From Ruminiclostridium cellobioparum subsp. termitidis CT1112 (GTDB lineage: Bacteria; Bacillota; Clostridia; Acetivibrionales; DSM-1351): a DNA stretch of 64,000 nucleotides. Location of the stretch: contig NZ_AORV01000022.1 in the NCBI RefSeq assembly GCF_000350485.1, positions 62,001 to 126,000 on the forward strand, written 5' to 3'. The translations under genes were made by a program, and so were the position numbers. Position 1 is the stretch's first letter. Each line of letters begins with the position of its first letter. Below the pieces are notes generated by a model. That model was not told where the DNA came from. It saw nothing but the letters and a program-made list of their open reading frames with translations, and did no database searches. Positions 1 to 10,136 of the stretch are shown piece by piece.

Positions 1-20
1 TGGTCTTTTCAGATTGGAAA

Positions 21-51
21 GGCGTATTCTTCAATAACTCAAGAATACGCC
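21..51 (-). terminator. Hairpin downstream of the GH-A glycoside hydrolase
   Basis: An 11-bp perfect stem (GGCGTATTCTT with its complement) and a 9-nt loop lie just past the stop of the minus-strand gene. The minus-strand tail after the stem starts TTTCC, so the U-run is short. It is probably an imperfect intrinsic terminator. Confidence 0.5.
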
Positions 52-73
52 GATTAAAAATAACAGAATCCGG

Positions 74-2398
74 TTACTTTAAAATTTCAAAATACATGGT
101 ACCTTCTTCTTTAAATAAAAATGTATTTTCTCCGCAAAGTGCTTTTTCCCGGGTACCGTCTGGATTAAGCGGATAAATTTTTACACCGTTCCGGGTTTCC
201 AATTTACCTTCCAGGGAATCTATTGACACTGGCCCATGGCCATGATCCAACATATTACGGCCTTCTTCCAACCGGTCATACTTTACTCCAAGATTTCCGC
301 ACCACCCAAGCGCAATGAGGAGTAAATGCTCTGATTTGTCAGTATCCCTGCCGTCAAGCGCAAGGAGAGTCAGAGTCATTTTGTCATTTGCTATATCAAA
401 GCAGTATTCTCCCAGTTCAGTCCTTCCCTTTATATTTCCCGAAACTGTTTTTACCCGGGGTGCGTTTATCCGGAAGATACCCTTTTCAAAATCAAAGGTT
501 AACTCTCCTGTATCCGAAACAAGCTTTCCATTATTGACCAACCCCTGTCCCTCATACAACAACCCCCACTTTTTCATGGCTCTATCCAATATGTAGGAAT
601 AATTTTTATAATCTTCATCAATCCAATCACCCTGATCAAGTACTTCAAAGTTCTCTCCGGCCTTGCGATGCAAGTCCAGGAACCTGTCCAATGTCCTATA
701 TTTCTGAGCTCCGTCGGCATAAGGACTCCTGGAGTAAATCAGTCCGTGCCTTGCAGCAGTATAGTCACCGGCAGGCGTATTGCCGCTTGAAAGTACTGCG
801 TCAGCATCTCCGGAATACTTCAAGCCTGTAAAACCTGCGGCCACTTGAGATACATAGCTTGCATACCCATATGGCGCAATCCAGTTTCGCGGTACCGCGA
901 ACAAATCCCGCTCGGAATAGCATACTTCCAGCCGGTTACGTCCCGGTTCTACCAGCTCTCGCTGGAACATGTACGAGCAAAGTCCCACCTGTCCCCATGT
1001 GGCAGGATCGTTGTACAGATTGAACGGCCCGTCCAGCTTGTAATCGTCATACTTTTCCATACTGTCGGCATGATGGTATGCATAAAGTACCATTCCGTCC
1101 CAATCCTGCAGACATGCATAGGCGGCAACCATCGGCAGTGCCTCGCTTCTGAAATCCGTGCCATAAAGAATATTCCACTCACAGGCCATAAATGGCTTAC
1201 CTGCAACCCTATCATGGTTAAGCCTTGTAACCAGATTAAGTTTAAAAGGACTGTCAACAACCGTTTTCCTGGGATCATTTTCAACCATATTGATATCGTG
1301 ATATACTGGCTCCCCGCTTTTTGTGGTATCCGGATGATTCCAGTATCCATTGTTCATATTGACATCGGTGTAGCGGTCCAGACTGTATATATCTGCAGCA
1401 CCCTGAGCATGATTTGAGATATTTATCGGACACTTTGTACCCAGGCTGATTAGATGGTCCCTCATCTCTTTGGAAAAATCAAGCTGAATTCCTGTAAGAA
1501 ACTCAGTATAGTCGGCATACCTGGCCGGTGATTTCATTCCTCTGTAGTTTGCTTTCCAATCACAATACATCTGGGTTCCCTCAAGATGAGGCAGCCTTCT
1601 GACAGTTCCCAGCTCCGGGTCTTCATCCTCAAGCAGACACCGTGTCCCGTCCTCCTTTGTCCACACAGCGTCTAAAGCTTTTCTGGAACCGTATTTAGCC
1701 AGGAGATAATGATTAAACCTCCAATCAAGCTCCTTTCTGTATGAGGGAAGTCCTGTTTCATCCCTGCCCTCGTACCAGAATATACCATCCTCATTCATCA
1801 CCTGTATAATTGCTACGGCGGTATCATCAATATAACGCAGTCCCGTATATGGATTCAAATGTGTGAGATAATTCGTTGCATATTCCTTCTGAAGTTCAAT
1901 CAAGCGACGGTTAAATACATTAACCTGCTTAAAATATTTCATCATATTATCAGGGTAATCAAGTCCGTCATCCGGCATAAAGCTTCTGTAACAGAATAGA
2001 TCCAGCTGCAGATATATTCCCCGCTGCTTAAGACAATAAAATAGATAGTCTATCCTGTCCCAGTGTTCAGGGTCCAAATTTCTTGAATTTCCTTTTGAAT
2101 AATCTATCAGAAGGTGTCCTTCCGCCCATTCCCGGGAATCCGCTGCATGGAGCCTTACAAAATTGACACCTGCCTTTGCAAGTCTCTCGGCTATTATTTC
2201 AGCGTCCTGCCTGGAAGAACACAGGTTGCCGAAGGGTATATTAAAACCATAGAAGCGTATACGTTTGTCACCCACATAAAAGTGCCCGTCCTTAATTCTG
2301 ACAAACCCGTACTTTCCGGCAGGTGATTCCAGTAAAAAGCTGAAATCGAGAGCTCCACCAAACATCTTATCCTTTTTGAATAAAAACGGCTGTTTCAT
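74..2398 (-). CDS. Clan GH-A (cellulase-like) glycoside hydrolase
   Basis: This 774-residue protein has no signal peptide and probably acts on imported plant oligosaccharides. An N-terminal TIM barrel of about 450 residues is followed by a beta-rich C-terminal part. The motif VMNED puts a candidate acid/base Glu at residue 203 after Asn202. The motif ACEWN puts a candidate nucleophile Glu at residue 407. Such an NE pair plus a later Glu is typical of clan GH-A (GH5, GH2, GH42 relatives). I cannot assign a numbered family from sequence alone. An AAGGGG ribosome binding site at about 2408-2413 supports the start. The GH35 gene lies 48 bp upstream on the same strand, so the two are likely cotranscribed. 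Substrate is unknown; arabinan, galactan or rhamnogalacturonan side chains would fit the neighbourhood. Confidence 0.75.
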   Translation of the reverse strand: MKQPFLFKKDKMFGGALDFSFLLESPAGKYGFVRIKDGHFYVGDKRIRFYGFNIPFGNLCSSRQDAEIIAERLAKAGVNFVRLHAADSREWAEGHLLIDYSKGNSRNLDPEHWDRIDYLFYCLKQRGIYLQLDLFCYRSFMPDDGLDYPDNMMKYFKQVNVFNRRLIELQKEYATNYLTHLNPYTGLRYIDDTAVAIIQVMNEDGIFWYEGRDETGLPSYRKELDWRFNHYLLAKYGSRKALDAVWTKEDGTRCLLEDEDPELGTVRRLPHLEGTQMYCDWKANYRGMKSPARYADYTEFLTGIQLDFSKEMRDHLISLGTKCPINISNHAQGAADIYSLDRYTDVNMNNGYWNHPDTTKSGEPVYHDINMVENDPRKTVVDSPFKLNLVTRLNHDRVAGKPFMACEWNILYGTDFRSEALPMVAAYACLQDWDGMVLYAYHHADSMEKYDDYKLDGPFNLYNDPATWGQVGLCSYMFQRELVEPGRNRLEVCYSERDLFAVPRNWIAPYGYASYVSQVAAGFTGLKYSGDADAVLSSGNTPAGDYTAARHGLIYSRSPYADGAQKYRTLDRFLDLHRKAGENFEVLDQGDWIDEDYKNYSYILDRAMKKWGLLYEGQGLVNNGKLVSDTGELTFDFEKGIFRINAPRVKTVSGNIKGRTELGEYCFDIANDKMTLTLLALDGRDTDKSEHLLLIALGWCGNLGVKYDRLEEGRNMLDHGHGPVSIDSLEGKLETRNGVKIYPLNPDGTREKALCGENTFLFKEEGTMYFEILK

Positions 2399-2446
2399 TG
2401 TTTGTTCCCCTTTCGACTATTATTATTCTAATCTGCTTCCAGTTGT

Positions 2447-4777
2447 TTAAAATGTCACCTCAAATACCGGTTGTGCCTTAATACTCAAGATTTCTGCAAC
2501 AGCTTCATCATATACTTCGGATCTGGCTGCCATTGGTGAATCACTGCTTATACGGCATCCGGTTTTTAAGGGAGAAATGTATATATCAATTTCATACTCC
2601 ATAAGCTCTTTTTGAAATTCCTTCAAGCCAATATTCCAGGGGTTGTTATTACAAAAATTATCATGTATGAGCTTCCCGTTAATGAATGCATACCCGATAT
2701 CCCCGGAATAATCAATATTCAGCATTATATTCTTTAAACCTTCAAAACTACCTTTTGTCAAACTGAGGGAGGCCCTGTTACTGCTTATATTTTTTACACT
2801 TATGGAAATTTCTTTATGTTTATTCTCTATCTCGTATGATGTAAAGATACCCTTTTGCCTGGTCGCTTTCAACTCCAGTCCGGTTACCGGGATATCCTTA
2901 TCAAAAGCCGGAAATACATCAATGCTAATCTTCCTGTTACCGGTCCAGTCCAATTTTAGAGTTTTACCGTCACATATTAATGCGGCGTTGGAAATAATCA
3001 CTCTTTCACTTCCGTTTAGATTGACTTTCCAGAAATCCAGGCTTTGTTCATGGTTTAACGTAACCACTGTCAGCTTATTCCCGTCAGCTCCTATAATACT
3101 GAATGTCCTGTTCCGATCCTCATGTGCCTTTATAACAAGTCTTTCATCTTTTATTTCAGTTTGCTTTTCTGTTTTTGAGAATCCGGAAATATTGGCGGTA
3201 TCAAAACAATACTCTGCCTCCATACCCTGGGGTTCAAAGAAAAAACATACCTTCTCCTGCCCGGTCTGAATTCCGGTTATCATCTGTGCAGTAGAATACT
3301 TTAAAGTTATACCTCCCAGATCAAGGTTAAAGGGCAGTATACAGCTGGTCCCTGCAGCAAGCTTAAGGCCGCCGTTTTCGGGTATTCTTAGTATTTCATC
3401 CTTAAGCCGGAGTCCTACCGATATATCTTTATGGTCTTTCATCTCCCAATGATCCTGAAAGTTGTTCATAAACAGAAAACCTGAACCATTACCTGTGCGG
3501 ACGGCATATCTCAGCATTTCGTTATCCTGAGGAGTTATATCGTCCGCCCCCTGCGGAAGTATCGTCTTCATGGGACACAGCAGTTTTTCATATGAATTCA
3601 GGAAATAATGAATTCGTTTCAGTCTTTTGTAGGATTCCCCTGTCAGGCCGAATTCACCTACCGGGGCCTGGTAATCATAGGATTTCTTTGGCCAAATGTG
3701 TTCGTTTAGATAGATGCCGCCTTTTGCATCCGGATTTGTACCTCCGCAGAACATATAGTATCCTATCATATTGCAGCCGCCGGCTATTTTTATTATGGCC
3801 ATTGCGTCAACGCTTTCGGGGGGTACTGTAAATCTATAGCCGTATGCCGCCTGCATACCGCCTCCCATTTCACAGCAGGCATAGGGATATTCTTCGGGAT
3901 CATACTTTGGTTCATAGTTCATGCTTGGAAAATTATTGTTGTGATAATCCTGAAAAATATATTCTTCTGTGGCGGGATGTTCTTTTATATCATCAAAAAA
4001 CAACCATGGCCTGTAGGCATATCCTCCCCAAAGCGCCAGAACCTCCCCTTCAGGAGCGGAGGCTTCACCCCAGCCGGTGCATGTATATATAGGTGCATCA
4101 ATACCTGCTTCAATAGCAAGTTCCTTCAGTTTGAGAATATGTAAGTCCCCATCCCTTCCCGCAGGAATCCACTCATTGCTGATGCCCACTGAAAATTCCC
4201 AGGCGGCTGCCGAGTGCATATATTCATTTTCCAGCTGTACGCCTATTACAGGGCCTCCATCCTTATACATAAGGCCTGCTGCCTGTTTGCCTATCTCACC
4301 GTATAATCTTTTTACATAAAACAAATAACCCGGGTCATTTGAACGCACCTCAAAGGGGCCGCCGTACAACCAGTCGGGCAGAGCTCCGTTTCTGACTTCT
4401 CCATGTCCGAAAGGGCCTGTTCTTAAAACAACAAACATCTCATACTTTTTGCAGAGTTCCAGAAATCTTTTAATGTCTTTATCCCCGCTCCACTCAAATA
4501 TACCTTTTTCTTCTTCGTGAAATATCCAGAAAATATATGTGGCAACAATATTAATTCCGCACATTTTCATTTTTATTATCCGGTCTTCCCAATCTGCCGC
4601 CGGTAAACGCGAAAAATGTATTTCACCCATAACCCCGAAAAAGGGTTTTCCGTCAAGCTCCATATAGTAATTGTTAAAACCGATTTTTTGTCCCTTCGGA
4701 CCTGTCCCTCCAAGTTTGATATGTTGGGAAAATATAGGCTTGGTGTCATTTCTTATATCAATAATGTGTTCTCGCAT
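2447..4777 (-). CDS. GH35 beta-galactosidase-like enzyme
   Basis: The 776-residue protein shows the GH35 barrel from about residue 35. The acid/base is Glu185 in QLENEY, and the probable nucleophile is Glu303 in CCEMGGG. The N-terminal GEIHFSRLP segment is also typical of GH35 (family usually GEIHYFRVP). About 400 C-terminal residues form beta-sandwich-like domains, and this length fits the family. No signal peptide is visible, so it probably releases galactose from imported oligosaccharides in the cytoplasm. A good AGGAGA ribosome binding site precedes the ATG. It is the first gene of a probable two-gene unit with the downstream GH-A hydrolase. Linkage specificity cannot be read from sequence. 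Confidence 0.88.
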   Translation of the reverse strand: MREHIIDIRNDTKPIFSQHIKLGGTGPKGQKIGFNNYYMELDGKPFFGVMGEIHFSRLPAADWEDRIIKMKMCGINIVATYIFWIFHEEEKGIFEWSGDKDIKRFLELCKKYEMFVVLRTGPFGHGEVRNGALPDWLYGGPFEVRSNDPGYLFYVKRLYGEIGKQAAGLMYKDGGPVIGVQLENEYMHSAAAWEFSVGISNEWIPAGRDGDLHILKLKELAIEAGIDAPIYTCTGWGEASAPEGEVLALWGGYAYRPWLFFDDIKEHPATEEYIFQDYHNNNFPSMNYEPKYDPEEYPYACCEMGGGMQAAYGYRFTVPPESVDAMAIIKIAGGCNMIGYYMFCGGTNPDAKGGIYLNEHIWPKKSYDYQAPVGEFGLTGESYKRLKRIHYFLNSYEKLLCPMKTILPQGADDITPQDNEMLRYAVRTGNGSGFLFMNNFQDHWEMKDHKDISVGLRLKDEILRIPENGGLKLAAGTSCILPFNLDLGGITLKYSTAQMITGIQTGQEKVCFFFEPQGMEAEYCFDTANISGFSKTEKQTEIKDERLVIKAHEDRNRTFSIIGADGNKLTVVTLNHEQSLDFWKVNLNGSERVIISNAALICDGKTLKLDWTGNRKISIDVFPAFDKDIPVTGLELKATRQKGIFTSYEIENKHKEISISVKNISSNRASLSLTKGSFEGLKNIMLNIDYSGDIGYAFINGKLIHDNFCNNNPWNIGLKEFQKELMEYEIDIYISPLKTGCRISSDSPMAARSEVYDEAVAEILSIKAQPVFEVTF

Positions 4778-5107
4778 TATCTGTCTCCTTGATTTTTTAT
4801 AAAGATTTTCAGTTCAAGACTCCTATAGCTAAATTTATATCTTTTTTTCATATGATAATAAATACGGTATAATTACTAAAATCTTCGAAATATTACTGAC
4901 TTTCATCCAGCTGGAATTTTCTAGTGCGTTACTCCCCACTCAGAATTAAAAGTGCCTGGACTTTCAATAAAAAGTTATATTCCCATATGCAAAAAAAGCC
5001 GCTCCTGATAATTTCTATCAGCAGCAGCCTTTTACAGTCATACATATTCAGGAATTCAATTTTTCTTATAAGTCATTTACTATTAAGACAGGCAATGGTG
5101 TTTTGGT
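4778..5107. other. Intergenic region between GH35 and GH51 genes
   Basis: This 330-bp AT-rich gap separates two minus-strand genes. Its right part holds the GH51 terminator (4991-5033). The left part must contain the GH35 promoter, but I found no convincing -35/-10 pair. Short open frames here have no ribosome binding site and are not believed. Confidence 0.6.
4991..5033 (-). terminator. Intrinsic terminator of the GH51 gene
   Basis: On the minus strand a GC-rich stem (GGCTGCTGCTGATA with an imperfect complement) is followed directly by seven T. It lies about 75 bp past the arabinofuranosidase stop, so that gene is monocistronic. Confidence 0.85.
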
Positions 5108-6631
<1,524 letters not shown>

Positions 6632-6635
6632 TCAG

Positions 6636-6653
6636 ATTAATAAATTTATTAAT
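6636..6653. promoter_or_regulatory. 18-bp perfect palindrome in the abfA leader
   Basis: ATTAATAAATTTATTAAT is a perfect inverted repeat about 20 bp downstream of the predicted abfA transcription start and just upstream of its ribosome binding site. Its place suggests a repressor site, probably for the divergent ArsR-type protein. The site is AT-only, so chance occurrence is possible. Confidence 0.5.
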
Positions 6654-6679
6654 TAAATAACCACAATATTAATAACTAT

Positions 6680-6708
6680 ATGATATCTCTGTATCTTTAC
6701 CATGTCAA
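6680..6708 (-). promoter_or_regulatory. abfA promoter
   Basis: On the minus strand TTGACA (6708-6703) and TATCAT (6685-6680) are separated by exactly 17 bp, a near-consensus vegetative promoter. The start of transcription would fall near 6673. Confidence 0.75.
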
Positions 6709-6812
6709 TAGCAAACCCAAAAAAGCCGGTACAATTCACCCCGCACCCGGTATACTGCAAATTTCAAAAATAAAAATAACCATGTATATTCTATGTATAT
6801 TTAATATCAGTA

Positions 6813-6841
6813 TTTACAAAAGGCAGAAGGTAATTTATACT
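6813..6841 (+). promoter_or_regulatory. Promoter of the ArsR-type regulator gene
   Basis: TTTACA (6813-6818) and TATACT (6836-6841) are separated by 17 bp and lie 35 bp before the ATG. This gives a short leader with a GGAGGA ribosome binding site. Confidence 0.7.
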
Positions 6842-6875
6842 TGTATTAATTCTTGCATTGGAGGATTAAGCTTTA

Positions 6876-7778
6876 ATGAAAACAGATATCTCTGAGAAAT
6901 GGCTGCCGGTTTATGAAGCTCTAAGCAGTGATGTGCGAATCAAAATAATTAACCTGCTGGCTCAAAATCCATTAAACATAAAACAACTGGCCCAGCAATT
7001 GGAGCTGAGCAGTGCTATTGTAACAATGCATGTCAAAAAACTTGAAAAGGCTGAAATTATCCGCTGTGAGCGCAAAAGCGTCAATGGGTCGGTACAGAAG
7101 CTCTGTTACCTGGACATTGATACAATAGAAATAATTTTTCCAAGCAAGCAGTCAAAGGCCCGCAATTTTCACGAATTTTCCATGCCCATCGGGCATTACT
7201 CGGACTTCAGCGTAACCCCAACCTGCGGAATTGCCACTCCCGAAAAGGTTATCGGACAGTTTGACGACCCCAGGTACTTTTGGGATCCTGAAAGAGTCAA
7301 TGCCGGTATATTGTGGTTTACCGAAGGATATGTCGAATACAAGGTCCCGAATTTTCTCCTATCGGCTCAACAGCCTGAAGAGCTGGAGATATCAATGGAA
7401 CTCGGTTCTGAGGCACCGGGTGTAAATAACAACTGGCCCTCCGATATAACTTTCTTCCTTAATGAACAAAAGCTCGGCCACTGGACCAGCCCGGGTGACT
7501 TTGGATACAGCCGCGGAAAGTTCACCCCTGAATGGTGGAGCCTTAACGTGGGGCAATACGGACTTTATAAGGCAATAAGGATAACCCAGGAAGGAACTTA
7601 TATTGATGGAATACAGGTTTCTGATGTCTCTCTCTCCTCTCTGGATATCCGTCAGAAATACTGGTCCTTTAAAATAGCTGTTCTCCCCGATGCGGTAAAT
7701 GCAGGCGGTGTAACCCTGTTTGGAAAGGGTTTCGGCAATTACAGCAGGGATATTATTTTTAAGCTGTTCTTCAAGTAA
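6876..7778 (+). CDS. ArsR-type regulator with large C-terminal domain
   Basis: Residues 1-90 form a winged helix of the ArsR type, with the recognition region around LNIKQLAQQLELSSAIVTMHVKKLEKA. Unlike ordinary ArsR proteins (about 100 residues), this one has some 200 further residues rich in Trp, Tyr and Gly. They look like a beta-sandwich resembling carbohydrate-binding modules (for example the FWDPERVNAG and EWWSLNVGQYGLY stretches). The protein diverges from abfA, so the simplest reading is a one-component sensor of arabinose-containing sugars that controls abfA. The DNA-binding assignment is from sequence; the ligand and target are inference. Start is supported by GGAGGA ten bases upstream. 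Confidence 0.75.
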   Translation: MKTDISEKWLPVYEALSSDVRIKIINLLAQNPLNIKQLAQQLELSSAIVTMHVKKLEKAEIIRCERKSVNGSVQKLCYLDIDTIEIIFPSKQSKARNFHEFSMPIGHYSDFSVTPTCGIATPEKVIGQFDDPRYFWDPERVNAGILWFTEGYVEYKVPNFLLSAQQPEELEISMELGSEAPGVNNNWPSDITFFLNEQKLGHWTSPGDFGYSRGKFTPEWWSLNVGQYGLYKAIRITQEGTYIDGIQVSDVSLSSLDIRQKYWSFKIAVLPDAVNAGGVTLFGKGFGNYSRDIIFKLFFK

Positions 7779-7930
7779 AATTATTTTCTCAGCAATTAAA
7801 GGCTTTTAAATAAGTATTTCATAAGTTTTTCGTAATTAAAATTTACATGGTAAATAAAACAAACTGTTGCTTTTTTAATCAATATGTATTAATATATTAT
7901 GTGCACCGTTAATATATGTGTGCCATATGT

Positions 7931-8007
7931 GCGCCCGTAGCTCAATTGGATAGAGCGTTTGGCTACGGACCAAAAGGTTGTGGATTCGATCTCTGCCGGG
8001 CGCGCCA
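7931..8007 (+). tRNA. tRNA-Arg (anticodon ACG)
   Basis: A 77-nt cloverleaf can be drawn by hand: acceptor GCGCCCG pairs with CGGGCGC, the D stem is GCTC/GAGC, and the anticodon stem TTTGG/CCAAA encloses CTACGGA. The T arm is weak, with two G-U pairs. The 3' CCA is encoded. ACG reads CGU/CGC/CGA arginine codons after A34 deamination. Confidence 0.93.
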
Positions 8008-8017
8008 AATGTTTGAT

Positions 8018-8063
8018 TAAAGCCGGTAAGCTTTTAAAGCTTGCCGGCTTTAATTTTTTATTT
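8018..8063 (+). terminator. Terminator after tRNA-Arg
   Basis: A long stem (AAAGCCGG...CCGGCTTT, with AAGC/GCTT inside) is followed by TAATTTTTTATTT, directly after the tRNA. Confidence 0.88.
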
Positions 8064-8113
8064 GCCCCCAGAGGCAAAAGGTCAAATTATTAGTTTATAT
8101 TGGTATAGAATAC

Positions 8114-8142
8114 ATATCAATATTATGATATAATATTGATAT
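8114..8142. promoter_or_regulatory. Toxin-antitoxin operator with embedded -10
   Basis: Two perfect 12-bp arms (ATATCAATATTA and its complement) with a 5-bp spacer surround an extended -10 TGATATAAT at 8126-8134. It sits 22 bp before the antitoxin start. This is the usual place for autoregulation by a Phd/YefM antitoxin. Confidence 0.7.
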
Positions 8143-8163
8143 GGAAAACAGGAGGTGGAACAC

Positions 8164-8430
8164 ATGCCATCTATAAGACCAAGTTCCGACTTGAGGAACA
8201 ATTACAACGAAATATCGCAATTCTGCCACCAGTACGGTGAACCTGTCTATATTACAAAAAATGGGCAAGGAGATTTGGCAGTAATGAGCATCGAAACCTA
8301 TGAGCGTCTCGTAGGCAAATTTGAATTATATAAATTGCTCGATGAAGGTATGGACGCTATGGCTGAAAAAAAAGTAAGGCCCTTTCGTACAGTATTGGCA
8401 GACATACAGGAAGAGTTGAACAATGAATAA
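8164..8430 (+). CDS. Phd/YefM-family antitoxin
   Basis: The short protein (88 residues from the ATG at 8164) has the Phd/YefM fold signature: SDLRNNYNEISQFC, then PVYITKNGQGDLAVMSIETYERL, followed by a charged C-terminal toxin-binding tail. A GTG at 8155 would add three residues, but it lies inside the AGGAGGTG ribosome binding site, so the ATG is the better start. It should neutralise the downstream ParE/RelE-like toxin and repress its own promoter through the palindrome at 8114-8142. The gene overlaps the toxin gene by 8 bp. Confidence 0.9.
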   Translation: MPSIRPSSDLRNNYNEISQFCHQYGEPVYITKNGQGDLAVMSIETYERLVGKFELYKLLDEGMDAMAEKKVRPFRTVLADIQEELNNE

Positions 8431-8737
8431 TTATCATATTGATATTACTGAACCGGCAGAAAATGATTTGCGTGAAATAGGCCATTATATTTCAAGAGAA
8501 CTTTTAGAGCCAGCCATAGCTAATAAGGTAGTTGAAAAAATTGGAGATGCAATATTAACTTTGGAGGAACTGCCTCTAAGAAATTCATTGGTAACTGATG
8601 AGAAACTATCCAAACGTGGTATCCGTAAGTTGTTGATAGATAACTACATTGTGTTTTATGTGGTTTCAGAACAACTAAGAACAGTGATCATTATCAGGAT
8701 ACTTTATAGCAGAAGAGACTGGCTGAATTTAATATGA
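8423..8737 (+). CDS. RelE/ParE-family toxin
   Basis: This 104-residue protein matches the RelE/ParE layout: N-terminal EPAENDLREIGHYISRELLEP, a central long helix, LLIDNYIVFYVV, and a C-terminal VIIIRILYSRRDW strand. Whether it cuts mRNA on ribosomes (RelE) or blocks gyrase (ParE) cannot be decided by eye. The EPAENDLREI start and SRRDW end look more ParE-like. It follows the antitoxin with an 8-bp overlap, the usual coupling. The module sits right after a tRNA gene, a common landing place for mobile DNA, but I see no integrase or att repeat. Confidence 0.88.
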   Translation: MNNYHIDITEPAENDLREIGHYISRELLEPAIANKVVEKIGDAILTLEELPLRNSLVTDEKLSKRGIRKLLIDNYIVFYVVSEQLRTVIIIRILYSRRDWLNLI

Positions 8738-8773
8738 TCTTTAGGTTTGCTTCCGGGAACTGTTCAAGTGCCC

Positions 8774-9436
8774 TTATTTCAGCGCCATTCCCGTATATAC
8801 ACCTGCCAGGAAAATAGTGACGATCAGGATGAAATGCATTATAAACCATCCAATCTTACCAAAGCTTAATGCATCTTTTGTCAGGGGCTTTCTTTTGTCG
8901 GGCGGGATAATAAGCCCTCCTACCCACTCAAAAACCAGCAGGTATATCCACCACCAGGTATAGGAATCCCAGACATCCCATCCCGACATGTATTTGATCA
9001 GCTGGGTCCGGCTTTCGGCAAGGACCTCACCAAGCATACCGATATGGACCATAACCCAGTAAAAAAATATCTTCCTGTGCCATTCTGCGGGACTGTAGCG
9101 GACTCCAAGTAAAACATAGAAGGGAAATACAGTTAAAATAACCGTAAAAGGTATTTTTGATATTGCGGGGAAAAGTCTATAAGGAAATTCATATAAATTG
9201 AGGCCGATAAAAATATAACATAATATTACACCCACTGCGGAGCTTATTAAAAATAAAAGACCATAACTTTTCCAATCGATTTTTATTAATAAGTACAGCA
9301 GTATCAGGGTTATTATTAAGGCTGCTATGGTTATATAAGTTTCAATATTCCACCCTATATTCATTTCCATTCCTTTATTTCCGTCGTCTTTTAGTCCTAC
9401 ACATATTATTTGTTTGAAATACTGAGAATATTCCAT
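8774..9436 (-). CDS. Multi-pass membrane protein (CBO0543-like)
   Basis: The 220-residue protein has about five or six hydrophobic helices and an aromatic stretch (SYTWWWIYLLVFEWVGGLIIP) that recalls the CBO0543 family of Bacillus and Clostridium, whose function is unknown. The family name is from memory and is not certain. The start at 9436 has an AGAGGT site about 13 bases upstream. A later Met at residue 23 is an alternative and would remove a hydrophilic leader. It is transcribed divergently from the GNAT gene. No function can be proposed. Confidence 0.65.
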   Translation of the reverse strand: MEYSQYFKQIICVGLKDDGNKGMEMNIGWNIETYITIAALIITLILLYLLIKIDWKSYGLLFLISSAVGVILCYIFIGLNLYEFPYRLFPAISKIPFTVILTVFPFYVLLGVRYSPAEWHRKIFFYWVMVHIGMLGEVLAESRTQLIKYMSGWDVWDSYTWWWIYLLVFEWVGGLIIPPDKRKPLTKDALSFGKIGWFIMHFILIVTIFLAGVYTGMALK

Positions 9437-9471
9437 AATACAAATGACCTCTTCAAACTCCTTTATGATTA

Positions 9472-9500
9472 TTGACTTTTAAATTCCAAAATTATATTAT
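9472..9500 (+). promoter_or_regulatory. Promoter of the GNAT gene
   Basis: TTGACT (9472-9477) and TATTAT (9495-9500) lie 17 bp apart, 63 bp before the ATG. Confidence 0.65.
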
Positions 9501-9563
9501 TAGCTGAAAAGCACGGAACTGAACTTCCCATATTGAGACAGGTTTGTCCAGGAGGTTGTAGAA

Positions 9564-10136
9564 ATGGTAAGCATACAAACCGGGCGGCTGATCATACGGA
9601 ATTTTTTTGCCGAGGATTGGAAAGCTCTGCAGGACATAATAGTTGATAAGGAAGCATCTGAGTTTGCAATTTATGACTACCAATTTCCCACATCAGAGCA
9701 GGAAATACAGGAAATTATCAGGTGGTTTGCAGACGGCAGCAATTATCTGGCCGTTTATGAAACAGTCAACCGCAGGATTATCGGCTTTGTTTCTCTGAAT
9801 GGTACCGCTCCTGGCGAAACGGACATGGGATTTTGCATTTATTCTCCCTTCCAGCGCAAGGGATATGCCACAGAGGCCTGTACGGCAGTTATTGGCTATG
9901 CTTTTTCGGTATTGGGGCTGGAAAGGATTACAAGCGGTACTGCCAACAAGAATTACCCTTCATACAATTTGTTGAACAAACTTGGTTTTAAAAAGACTCA
10001 TGAGGGAATTGCCTCCTTTAGAAAAACTCCTGACGGAACCCCTATTGATTTTACCGGTTCATTATTTCTTCTGGAAAAAAGGGATTGGCTTATTAAATAT
10101 CCCTCCCCTGAATTATTTCCCTGGCAAAAACCTTAG
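9564..10136 (+). CDS. GNAT-family N-acetyltransferase (RimJ/RimL type)
   Basis: The 190-residue protein starts with the RimJ/RimL-type TGRLIIRNFFAEDWKAL and contains the acetyl-CoA loop FQRKGYATEACTAVIGYAF near residue 107, followed by LERITSGTANKNYPSYNLLNKLGF. It transfers an acetyl group from acetyl-CoA to an amine; the substrate (protein N-terminus, small molecule or antibiotic) is unknown. GGAGG stands 9 bases before the ATG. Its last 44 bp overlap the convergent AraC gene, so the C-terminal codons are shared by two coding strands. Confidence 0.88.
   Translation: MVSIQTGRLIIRNFFAEDWKALQDIIVDKEASEFAIYDYQFPTSEQEIQEIIRWFADGSNYLAVYETVNRRIIGFVSLNGTAPGETDMGFCIYSPFQRKGYATEACTAVIGYAFSVLGLERITSGTANKNYPSYNLLNKLGFKKTHEGIASFRKTPDGTPIDFTGSLFLLEKRDWLIKYPSPELFPWQKP

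Noticed and set aside
7931-8737. Integrated element at tRNA-Arg
   Set aside because: The toxin-antitoxin module follows the tRNA, but there is no integrase and no repeat of the tRNA 3' end within the following sequence that I could find.
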